A stretch of DNA of 33,633 bases from Ignavibacteriaceae bacterium. Lineage in GTDB: Bacteria; Bacteroidota; Ignavibacteria; Ignavibacteriales; Ignavibacteriaceae. Both the position numbers and the translations under genes were made by a program. Position 1 is the first letter of the stretch. Every line of letters starts with the position of its first letter. The stretch covers positions 1-33,633 of the forward strand of contig JABWCA010000012.1 in NCBI GenBank assembly GCA_013359345.1, read 5' to 3'. Positions 1-7,267 of this stretch are shown piece after piece. A model generated the notes under the pieces. That model did no database searches and had not been told where the DNA came from. It saw only the letters and a list, made by a program, of their open reading frames with translations.

Positions 1-1064
1 ACAATGTAAGGCACATGAAGAATTTCAGTAAAAAGAATAAGCCCCGCTCCCGCTTTCAGAGGATAAATATTCTTTCCTTTGTTCAGAACAACAGATTCGG
101 CTGCAATCTTAATCAGATACATCACAGCAGCAGCTGTAAGCAGGTTAATATCGCCCGTCAGAATGCTCAGTACGGGAAGAAGCAGGATAAGAAAATAAAA
201 CAGAAAAATAAGTATCAGTTTCAGAATCAGTGATCCGCTTTCATAATGCAGTCCTTTTGATGCCCATCTCTGTCTCTGCCTTAAGAATTCTCTGAGGTTT
301 GAGGCAGGTTTTGTGAACACTATAGTCTCGGGGTCATGACACAGACTTACTTTATAACCCGCTCTGTTGATTTTGCGCATCAGAAATTCATCATCGCCTG
401 ATTTGAGATGAATGTTATCACTGAATCCGCCTACTGCATTAAAAGCATCTTTTCTGTAAGCAATATTTGCGGCTGAACATATTATCGGCTCACCTGCCCG
501 TATCAGCCCGGCAGCGGTTATCATCAGTGATGCAAACTCGGTATCCTGCACCCTGTTAAGCAGCGTCTTTCCCTCTTCAAACTTCACCAGCCCGGCAACA
601 AATCCGGTATCATGATCAAATGAAGCTGCCATTTTCCTGATCCATTCCCTGCTGTGAGTGCAATCCGCATCAGTGCTTAATATAATCTCCCCTTCAGCAA
701 CTTTCACTGCAGCTTCAATGGCGTGCTTCTTTCCTTCGGCACCATCATTCACTCTTATAAGTCTTATCCGTGAATCTTTATATTTCTCAAAAACAGCTGA
801 TGAACCATCGGTTGAGTTGTCGTCAATGAAAATAAATTCTGTTTTATCTTCGGGATAATCCTGACCCAGCATGCTCATTATACATTCGTCAAGAATTCCG
901 GCTTCATTCCTGAACGGTATAATCACACTCACCGGATAATTCACTGATTCGGGAAGAACCTCAGACTTTGCGCTCCTGTTCAGCCCAGTATAAATCCTGC
1001 TGAGGAACACCAGATAGTTAACTGTTACCATACCTGAAACAATAATCAGCAGAAGTTCAGGCAT
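1..1064 (-). CDS. Family 2 glycosyltransferase, membrane-anchored (3' end cut by window edge)
   Basis: The reading frame opens at an ATG at 1064 and is open to the window edge (354 codons seen), so the C-terminus is missing. Residues 1-22 are a hydrophobic anchor. Residues 43-260 form a GT-A domain: DDNSTDGS at 81-88, the metal-binding TDAD at 131-134, GDDE at 223-226 (catalytic-base region) and QRQRW at 263-267, as in processive and semi-processive GT2 enzymes. Hydrophobic stretches follow from about 279. It probably adds a sugar from a nucleotide-sugar donor to a lipid or polysaccharide at the cytoplasmic face of the inner membrane; substrate unknown. The start lies 8 nt inside the end of the preceding flippase-like gene, which implies translational coupling and a joint role, probably envelope glycolipid or polysaccharide synthesis. 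Confidence 0.9.
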   Translation of the reverse strand, partial: MPELLLIIVSGMVTVNYLVFLSRIYTGLNRSAKSEVLPESVNYPVSVIIPFRNEAGILDECIMSMLGQDYPEDKTEFIFIDDNSTDGSSAVFEKYKDSRIRLIRVNDGAEGKKHAIEAAVKVAEGEIILSTDADCTHSREWIRKMAASFDHDTGFVAGLVKFEEGKTLLNRVQDTEFASLMITAAGLIRAGEPIICSAANIAYRKDAFNAVGGFSDNIHLKSGDDEFLMRKINRAGYKVSLCHDPETIVFTKPASNLREFLRQRQRWASKGLHYESGSLILKLILIFLFYFLILLLPVLSILTGDINLLTAAAVMYLIKIAAESVVLNKGKNIYPLKAGAGLILFTEILHVPYI

Positions 1065-2046
1065 TACCGGTCTTCTTAAATAAGACAAAGAAACTGAGCA
1101 GTGAGGGGAGCAGGATATTAATGAGATAGATTGAGAGTGATGCATTGAACGCCGCTGCATCAGCAACAGAGAAATATGACAGATAATAAATTGAAGTGGC
1201 TTCTCTCACGCCCAGCTCTCCGGGAGAAATGCCCGGTATAAGGCTCTTGGTGAAAAACATCAGCGATCCGGCGAACCAGTAACTGAAAAAATTCACCTGC
1301 TGTGAAAATGCCGCCACAAGAAGAGCAAACTGACTTATAAACACTGCATAGTTCAGCAGTGAATAAAACAGATTCTTCAGCAATATTTTTTTGTTCAGAA
1401 GTCTTACTGTCTGCAGCCGGTCGTAAACAGGTGCGGTAATTTTATTTGACTTAAGAAAAGTTCTCAGCCATTCCTTCCAGAAAATATCAGAAAATATCAT
1501 CAGGAAAAGGAAAATATTCACGGAAAAAAACAGAACTGCAAGCGCTGAGAGAAGGAAGACCGGAATCATGTAAACTTTACCAAGGAATGCAAGCATGGCA
1601 TAAAAGCCAACAACAACAATCACAAAAAAGGAGATCATTTTATCAATCAGCGTGGCTGCGGTGACATCAAGCACATTTTTATCACTCATCACGAGAAACC
1701 GGCCTGAAAGTTCACCGATTCTGCCCGGCGTTACAGCCCCGCTTGCCATTCCTGAAATAAGAGAATAAAAGATCACCTTATTATTCTGCTCACCCAGGCA
1801 GTTAGTCGCAAACTGTTTCCATTTAAGAAACTGGAATGTGATGTTGAGCGGCATCAGTATAAGTGCGGCGGCAAGGAACACGATGTCTGCCCCGGCAAAC
1901 ACCAGGTAGGTTTTATGAAATCCTATTGAGGAGATCAGATAGTATAAAAGAAAAAGAGCCACCAGTCCTTTTATGAAAAAAAGGAATTTCTCTTTGTTTT
2001 TAAGAAAGGCAGCTGCTTTTTGTAAAAATAATTCGAGTGCTTGCAA
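1057..2046 (-). CDS. Flippase-like integral membrane protein (LPG_synthase_TM / UPF0104 family)
   Basis: The 329-residue product is mostly hydrophobic, with about eight transmembrane segments after a short basic amphipathic N-terminus. The order of conserved features fits the lysylphosphatidylglycerol-synthase-TM family: a GxxSGAVTPGRIGE-like segment near residues 99-111 and a PGISPGELGVREA segment near 273-285. Known members include the MprF flippase half and many proteins encoded next to glycosyltransferases, where a lipid-translocation role is usually assumed. The gene follows the M29 peptidase gene after 38 nt and overlaps the glycosyltransferase start by 8 nt, so it is the middle of an operon. 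Inference: it handles or flips the lipid acceptor or product of the coupled GT2. No aminoacyl-transferase domain is attached, so it is not a full MprF. Confidence 0.82.
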   Translation of the reverse strand: MQALELFLQKAAAFLKNKEKFLFFIKGLVALFLLYYLISSIGFHKTYLVFAGADIVFLAAALILMPLNITFQFLKWKQFATNCLGEQNNKVIFYSLISGMASGAVTPGRIGELSGRFLVMSDKNVLDVTAATLIDKMISFFVIVVVGFYAMLAFLGKVYMIPVFLLSALAVLFFSVNIFLFLMIFSDIFWKEWLRTFLKSNKITAPVYDRLQTVRLLNKKILLKNLFYSLLNYAVFISQFALLVAAFSQQVNFFSYWFAGSLMFFTKSLIPGISPGELGVREATSIYYLSYFSVADAAAFNASLSIYLINILLPSLLSFFVLFKKTGNA

Positions 2047-2084
2047 ATTTTTTAATATCTAAAATAGGAAAGTTAAAATTAATC

Positions 2085-3047
2085 CTATCCGATATCAATC
2101 ACAAACTTCCCTTTCTCCATGATAAGAGAATCGTCAATCCAGACATTGGGTTCTTTAACCACGCCGTCAACATGAACAGGAATATTCACCGAGCCCCCCA
2201 TGCTGAGATTATTGCCGAGCGCTATATGGATGGTGCCCATTACCTTTTCATCTTCAAGAATCACCCCGCTGATTTTTGCAGTATCATTTGTTCCGATTCC
2301 GAATTCAGCGATGCTGTAGGCATCGGGACCGACACTCTTCAGCATATCATCAAGGGCCTTTGCCTTATCCCCTCCCTCAATTTTAACAACATAGCCATCC
2401 TTCACTTCAAGTCTTATATCCTTATCAACAAGACCAACCGAAGCAAAAGAACCGTCAACTATAAAAACTCCGTTTGATGTCCCTTCCATGGGAGCCAGAA
2501 ATGCTTCTCCTGTGGGGAGGTTGCCGCTCTCGCCAAACTCTCTGAATAATCCTTTTGAGGCATATGCCTTTCTTCCCTCAATCGAAAAAGAGATATCAGT
2601 GCCTTTTTCAGTGGTCACTCTCACCTTTTTTCCGGCCTCGAGAATACCGGCCAGTTTAATGGTTCTCGCGCATATTTTTTCATAATCGGCGCTCATACCC
2701 CTTATCATTATGTCCTCGGTGATTCCCGGAAATGTGGCAACCCTTTTCCCGAGGGCTGATGCCTCCCGGCGGGCATTGGTGTGGGTCAGTGACCTGAGAG
2801 TGGGCAGCAGTATAACATCAAACTCTTTCATCAGTCCTGCTATAAGCGCGGGCGGTTCTTCTCCGTTAATACGCATCGGTTTCATTTCAACATATAATGC
2901 TTCATGACCGAGCTCAAGAGCGGTATCAAAAAGGGCCTTCCCTATTTTTGAACAAACTGTGTCAGATACAATCAGAATTTTTTCATCCTGCCTCGCGCCC
3001 ATGCAAACACTTATTGCCGTATGGGCTGCTTTTTTAAGAGGGTCCAT
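2085..3047 (-). CDS. M29-type metallo-aminopeptidase (AmpS/AmpT-like, short form)
   Basis: The 320-residue cytosolic protein has the C-terminal half characteristic of thermophilic aminopeptidases (M29): GNLPTGEAFLAP around 176-186, AEFGIGTND at 247-255, GTIHIALG at 271-278 and VHVDG at 291-295. These supply the expected metal ligands E181, E248, H274, H292 and D294. Family enzymes remove N-terminal residues from peptides using two cobalt or zinc ions. It is about 90 residues shorter than classical M29 enzymes (about 410), with a compact N-terminal region, so it belongs to a divergent short subgroup; activity should not be taken as proven. It sits 38 nt downstream of the barrel gene and 38 nt upstream of the flippase gene, in the same unit as pepD and an MFSD1-like transporter, which supports peptide degradation. 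Confidence 0.85.
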   Translation of the reverse strand: MDPLKKAAHTAISVCMGARQDEKILIVSDTVCSKIGKALFDTALELGHEALYVEMKPMRINGEEPPALIAGLMKEFDVILLPTLRSLTHTNARREASALGKRVATFPGITEDIMIRGMSADYEKICARTIKLAGILEAGKKVRVTTEKGTDISFSIEGRKAYASKGLFREFGESGNLPTGEAFLAPMEGTSNGVFIVDGSFASVGLVDKDIRLEVKDGYVVKIEGGDKAKALDDMLKSVGPDAYSIAEFGIGTNDTAKISGVILEDEKVMGTIHIALGNNLSMGGSVNIPVHVDGVVKEPNVWIDDSLIMEKGKFVIDIG

Positions 3048-3085
3048 TTGATTCTCCGGATTTTACTGTAATATTATTAAAATTA

Positions 3086-3829
3086 TTAAAGAGGGAAACT
3101 GATATTAAGCTGAATAAGAGCAGTAAAGCCGCCTCCGCTTATGAAGTCGGTCATTGGTTCGTTAGATTGCTCATCCTTCGGGAAGGGACTTCCGTCAGGT
3201 TTTTCAAGCCGGTCAATTTTAAGATTTGATAAACCGGCCTGACCCTCAATGCTTATCTGCCGTTCCAGAAGGTAGATAATAAAACCACCTCCCACATTCC
3301 AGCCGATTCCGCCGGCAGAAGAGGTGTTTTTTTCTCTGATCAGCTGATTGTCATTCACCATAATTCTTCTGAACAGAATTGCAGTGTTATAACTCACCTC
3401 GGCATTTATAATTTTTATGCTGAGAAATTTCGTGATTGTTGAGCCAAGCTCGATTCCAACCCCGAATGAGTTAAGTTTTACTTCAAACTCCTCGGTTTTC
3501 TGGCCAAGCACAGAACGGATATGGAGATCGCGTGTTTCTGTCAGGGCTGAGTAGAACCCCTTAACCGTATACTCAAAACCGCTGACCCGGTTTCTTATAA
3601 TGTTGATACCGAAGCGGTACCCTGAAAGCCGGCTGAAATCACCACCGGGCGATATCAGGGAATCGCTTCTTAAAGTGTTAAGACTCCCGATATAACTGTT
3701 CAGGCCGGTCGGTTTGTATCCCTGAATTTCATAGCCGGCAAAGCCGCCCACAAACCCGAGGCACCCGAATCCCAGCTGCTGAGCACTCAGCACAGACGAT
3801 AATACGGTGAAGAGGATTAAGAGTTTCAA
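3086..3829 (-). CDS. Predicted outer-membrane beta-barrel protein
   Basis: I recognise no named family. The 247-residue product begins with a signal peptide (MKLLILFTVLSSVLSAQQ, likely cleaved after SSVLSA). The rest alternates short amphipathic beta-strands with aromatic girdles (for example YRFGINIIRN, FEYTVKGFYSAL, IGWNVGGGFIIYLL) and turns rich in Gly, Asp and Asn. It ends in a strand, ALIQLNISFPL, consistent with insertion by the BAM machinery, although the last residue is Leu rather than Phe. Length and pattern suit a barrel of 8-10 strands. The ATG is 5 nt from the stop of the MFS transporter gene and the M29 peptidase gene follows, so it is co-transcribed with peptide transport and hydrolysis genes. 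A channel for peptides is possible but only inferred. Confidence 0.65.
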   Translation of the reverse strand: MKLLILFTVLSSVLSAQQLGFGCLGFVGGFAGYEIQGYKPTGLNSYIGSLNTLRSDSLISPGGDFSRLSGYRFGINIIRNRVSGFEYTVKGFYSALTETRDLHIRSVLGQKTEEFEVKLNSFGVGIELGSTITKFLSIKIINAEVSYNTAILFRRIMVNDNQLIREKNTSSAGGIGWNVGGGFIIYLLERQISIEGQAGLSNLKIDRLEKPDGSPFPKDEQSNEPMTDFISGGGFTALIQLNISFPL

Positions 3830-3834
3830 AAGAA

Positions 3835-5127
3835 TTATGATTTACTCCTGATTCCTTTTTCAAGTCCGTGCCCTTTTGGACCCAGCTCTGCCCTTCTCAA
3901 CATAAAGGCAAACAGCATCCCGAAAAATCCGAGTGATGAAAAGATCCACATGCCGGGTGCATATCCCATCACATTTGATGCACTCGCACCGCTTACGTCG
4001 TTCACCCAGCCAATCAGGAAATTGAATCCCGCAAGGCCGATGTTCTGGATAAGAGTCATAAGACCATATGCAGTGCCCAGTTTCTGCTCTTCAACAATTA
4101 TTGCAACCGAGGGCCACATAACCGCCGGTATAAGCGCAAAGGCAATTCCCAGGAGGGAAAACGGTACGAAAGGACTGATATTTGTGTAAACAAGCATAAG
4201 ATATACCGGCACAAGCAGTGCGGAGCCTATCATCATTATGAGAGACCGCTTTCCCACAAAATCGGACATGAGCCCGAAAAGGGGTGTCAGGATCATTGAT
4301 GCCAGAGTAAGTATTGAAGATAAAAACGCGGCAGAGCCTCTGTCTATATTATGAACTTCCTGCATCATTTTTATCGCAAAGGTCTGGAACGGGAAAACAG
4401 CGCTGTAGAAAACAACGCATAACAGCACTATGAACCAGTATGAGCCGCTGAAACTGAAAATATCCTTAAAGTTAATTTCATCCTGTTTGCCCGGTGCCTT
4501 GATTGCATAGTTATTCACGGCATGTCTTTCAAGACCCCAGTAAACTATTACTGATACAACACAGATGATACCGGGAATTATTGCCATAAGCAAAGGTGTT
4601 CTCCACGATTCATACATCCATGAGCCCCAGTTCGGGGAGTTTAATGCGGCAAAGGTTCCGAGCCTTGCAATCGTGAGATTTAGCCCGAACGCAAATGAAA
4701 GCTCTTTCCCTTTAAACCATCTTCCGAGAGCTGTTGTTACCGCCACTATGAGCGATTCGGCTCCCACACCAAAAATAAGTCTTCCTGTTGCCATTATCGT
4801 GAATGAATCTGTGGCAATGGTAACCAGTGCGCCGATAAGACACAATGTGGCAAAGATAAAGGATGATTTCACGGTCCCGATTTTATCTATTACTATTCCC
4901 CCGATAAGCACCATGAAGATATTGGGAATACTGTAGATACCCTGAAGCAGACCTATATCAGAATCTGAAAAATTCAGCTGTGATTTCAGAAGATCGGCAA
5001 CGGGACTGAGTGAATCATATATGTAATAGTTTCCGAACATTGCTAAGGAAACCATCACAAGAACCGTCCACCTTAACATTACCGGCGGGTCAGGCCGTGA
5101 AGAGATATTTTCAGTGATTGAAGACAT
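3835..5127 (-). CDS. MFSD1-like MFS transporter, probable dipeptide carrier
   Basis: This 430-residue major facilitator has 12 predicted transmembrane helices and a central cytoplasmic loop near 200-222. Several segments look specifically like the eukaryotic lysosomal transporter MFSD1 and not a general sugar or drug MFS: GRLIFGVGAESL (115-126), RWFKGKELSFAFGLN (136-150), YSAVFPF (241-247), TPLFGLMSDFVGKR (281-294), and MWPSVAI with EEQKLGTAYGLMTLIQNIGLA (337-366). MFSD1 is known to move a wide range of dipeptides. The start ATG shares one base with the pepD stop (TAATG), so transporter and dipeptidase are made together. Inference: it carries dipeptides across the inner membrane for hydrolysis by PepD. 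Direction (import or export) is not visible from sequence. Family resemblance is from memory of the MFSD1 sequence, not an alignment. Confidence 0.82.
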   Translation of the reverse strand: MSSITENISSRPDPPVMLRWTVLVMVSLAMFGNYYIYDSLSPVADLLKSQLNFSDSDIGLLQGIYSIPNIFMVLIGGIVIDKIGTVKSSFIFATLCLIGALVTIATDSFTIMATGRLIFGVGAESLIVAVTTALGRWFKGKELSFAFGLNLTIARLGTFAALNSPNWGSWMYESWRTPLLMAIIPGIICVVSVIVYWGLERHAVNNYAIKAPGKQDEINFKDIFSFSGSYWFIVLLCVVFYSAVFPFQTFAIKMMQEVHNIDRGSAAFLSSILTLASMILTPLFGLMSDFVGKRSLIMMIGSALLVPVYLMLVYTNISPFVPFSLLGIAFALIPAVMWPSVAIIVEEQKLGTAYGLMTLIQNIGLAGFNFLIGWVNDVSGASASNVMGYAPGMWIFSSLGFFGMLFAFMLRRAELGPKGHGLEKGIRSKS

Positions 5128-6590
5128 TAGTTTTTCCCGGGAATATGTTTGAGAACATCTGTGAGTAAAATCCAGAAATTTTCAACCGACTTCACATTCA
5201 CCTGCTCATCGGGAGAGTGGGCTCCGGTGATTGTCGGTCCGAATGATACAATATCCATCGAGGCATATTTTTCTTTAAGGATACCACATTCAAGGCCGGC
5301 ATGAATTGCTTTCACTTCCGGTTCCTGATTGTACATTGCCTGAAATCTTTCTTTAAGCAGCACAAGTATCTGAGATTTAAGATCGGGTTTCCATCCGGGA
5401 TATCCGTCAAGAGTCTCAACCTCGGCACCCGCAAGAAGGAGCACTGAAACCACAGTCTGCACAGCATCTTCAATCTCTGATGCAACCGAACTTCTCTGGC
5501 TTGTGCCTATTTCAATCACACCGTCAAGTGTGTTTACAATTGCAAGATTTGTTGAGGTTTCAACCAGCCCCGGGATATCTCCGCTCATTTTAATGACGCC
5601 GTGGGGAAGAGCATAAAGTGCATGAATAAGTCTGTTTTTAACATTATCGGATATAATTGCTGCGGGAGCCGCAACATCTTTAACAACAACATCAAGGCCG
5701 GGTTCAACATTAGCAATTTCACCCCTGAAAACCTGCTTGAAGAATGCTATATCCTTTTTAAGCGCGTCTATTTTAGTGTTTTCAACACCGATAATTGCCT
5801 CGGCCTCTCTCGGTATTGCGTTTCTTTTACTGCCGCCGTTAATGCTGCTTACAACAATATTTTCTTTTGAATCAAGCGCTTTAAGTATTCTGGTCAGAAA
5901 TTTAATGGCATTTCCCCTTCCGGTGTGAATATCCAGACCGGAGTGACCGCCTTTGAGTCCCGATACAAATATCTCGACGAACGAGTAATTTGCAGGGGCA
6001 GGCACTGTCGTGTACCTGAACTTTCCGCGCGTGTCTCTGCCGCCGCTGCAGCCGATGTAAATTGCGCCTTCCTCTTCAGAATCGAGATTCAGGAGAATTT
6101 CCCCCTCAAGAAGGGATGTTGAAAGATTATTGGCACCTGTTAATCCTGTCTCTTCATCCAGAGTGAAAAGCAGTTCAAGCGGACCATGTTCAAGACCGGG
6201 TGTTACGGGAACTGCCATTGCAGCTGCCGCACCAATTCCGTTATCGGCGCCCAGAGTGGTGCCTCTTGCCTTAACCCAGCCGTCTTCTTCATATACATCA
6301 ATGGGATCATTGTCGAAATCAAAGTTCACGCCTTTATTTTTTTCGCACACCATATCAAGATGCGCCTGCAGCACTGTTGTTTTTCTGTTTTCATAACCGG
6401 GGGTTGCCGGTACTTTTATCACTATATTACCAGCTTCATCCCGCTGAAGATTCAGATTGTGCTTCTTTGCGAAATCAAGCACATATGCAACAACTTTTTC
6501 TTCTTTCTTGGATGGCCTCGGATGATTTGAAATCTCCTCAAAAATCTGCCATAATTTTTCTGGCTTTAAGCCTGCTAATTTACCGGACAT
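5127..6590 (-). CDS. pepD: Aminoacyl-histidine dipeptidase (M20C, PepD)
   Basis: This 487-residue cytosolic zinc dipeptidase has the full M20C layout. Metal and catalytic residues sit exactly three positions before the E. coli PepD numbering I know: H77 (in QAHLDM), D116 (GADNGIG), E146/E147 (LDEETG), D170 (NLDSEEEG) and H458 (GAHSPDE). HAGLECG at 430-436 is also typical. PepD cleaves Xaa-His and many other unblocked dipeptides, including carnosine in E. coli. It is the first gene of a six-gene minus-strand unit and is coupled by a one-base overlap to the MFSD1-like transporter. A weak ribosome site (GAGG) lies about 8 nt before the ATG. The 296-nt region upstream is the likely promoter region for the whole unit. 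Confidence 0.96.
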   Translation of the reverse strand: MSGKLAGLKPEKLWQIFEEISNHPRPSKKEEKVVAYVLDFAKKHNLNLQRDEAGNIVIKVPATPGYENRKTTVLQAHLDMVCEKNKGVNFDFDNDPIDVYEEDGWVKARGTTLGADNGIGAAAAMAVPVTPGLEHGPLELLFTLDEETGLTGANNLSTSLLEGEILLNLDSEEEGAIYIGCSGGRDTRGKFRYTTVPAPANYSFVEIFVSGLKGGHSGLDIHTGRGNAIKFLTRILKALDSKENIVVSSINGGSKRNAIPREAEAIIGVENTKIDALKKDIAFFKQVFRGEIANVEPGLDVVVKDVAAPAAIISDNVKNRLIHALYALPHGVIKMSGDIPGLVETSTNLAIVNTLDGVIEIGTSQRSSVASEIEDAVQTVVSVLLLAGAEVETLDGYPGWKPDLKSQILVLLKERFQAMYNQEPEVKAIHAGLECGILKEKYASMDIVSFGPTITGAHSPDEQVNVKSVENFWILLTDVLKHIPGKN

Positions 6591-6886
6591 TTTAACCTCA
6601 ATACTGTCTATATTTATTAAACCGGAATCCTGTCTCAGATAATAAAGAATCTGGCCAACAGGTGAAAAACTTACCGGATAATTAAAGTTTAAATATAAAA
6701 ATTAAATTACTTAAATACCCCCCATTAAAACCGGAACAGAGATGGTGTTATAACTTCACTCATACCGGCACAAAACCGCTTAAAATAATACGGGCATTAA
6801 AAACTGATCTTAAGAAAAAAAAATCGCTCACCCTTGTTTCTTCCGGCCTGATTAAAACGGATTAATCAAAACCGGCAAGGAACATC
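6591..6886. other. Intergenic region: terminator of OPT-pqqD unit and promoter region of pepD unit
   Basis: This 296-nt AT-rich gap lies between two minus-strand units. It holds a hairpin just past the PqqD-like gene (listed separately), an A9 run on the plus strand near 6814-6823 (T run for minus transcripts), and an AT-rich stretch at 6680-6720 that could contain the pepD promoter. I could not pick one convincing -35/-10 pair. No credible small reading frame was seen. Confidence 0.5.
6843..6875 (-). terminator. Hairpin downstream of the PqqD-like gene
   Basis: CCGG at 6843-6846 pairs with CCGG at 6872-6875, and GATTAA at 6850-6855 pairs with TTAATC at 6862-6867 around a six-base loop. On the minus strand the structure starts about 12 nt past the stop, and a run of nine T follows about 20 nt after the stem. 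The T run is further away than in a standard intrinsic terminator, so the call is tentative. Confidence 0.45.
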
Positions 6887-7267
6887 TCAACTGATCCCTG
6901 AGGTCTCTTTAAACCGGATCAGTTCATTCTGATAAAGCATTGAAATAAATTTAACAAGCCTTTGTTCAACGGGGTGTGCATTTTCACCGAACTTTTCTTC
7001 CAGGATATCGCATAAGTCACGGATTTTCTTCTCTGAATCAATTCCGAGCCATACTGCTGAACCAAGATCATCAAGATCAAGTTTGAAATTCTTATCCCTT
7101 CCCTGCTTTTCAAGCAGCCTGTTCATAAACCCCGATTTATAACGCGGGATCAGTATGGTCACCAATCCCGCATCTGTGATAATATGTTCGTTTTTTCTTA
7201 CCGGAGTAAGATCAAGCACATTATAGTTCTTCAGTACCTTTTTTTCTTTGAGAACTCTGAAAAACAT
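6887..7267 (-). CDS. PqqD-like protein (RRE-type winged helix)
   Basis: The 126-residue protein matches the PqqD fold pattern: an N-terminal strand region with ITDAGLVTILIPRY near 30-43, then LDDLGSAVWLGIDSEKKIRD near 65-84, ending in a helix pair with VEQRLVKFISMLYQNELI. PqqD and its relatives (RiPP recognition elements) bind peptides, usually handing a precursor to a radical SAM or other modifying enzyme. No such enzyme or precursor is visible in this window. Instead the ATG shares one base with the stop codon of the OPT peptide transporter gene, so the two are translationally coupled. Inference: it binds peptides on the cytoplasmic side or modulates the transporter. It is slightly longer than PqqD itself (about 90 residues) because of a basic insertion near 44-62. 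Confidence 0.75.
   Translation of the reverse strand: MFFRVLKEKKVLKNYNVLDLTPVRKNEHIITDAGLVTILIPRYKSGFMNRLLEKQGRDKNFKLDLDDLGSAVWLGIDSEKKIRDLCDILEEKFGENAHPVEQRLVKFISMLYQNELIRFKETSGIS

Noticed and set aside
2037-2477. A 146-codon plus-strand open frame opposite the M29 gene
   Set aside because: It covers the metal-ligand motifs of the aminopeptidase on the other strand and shows no motif of its own.
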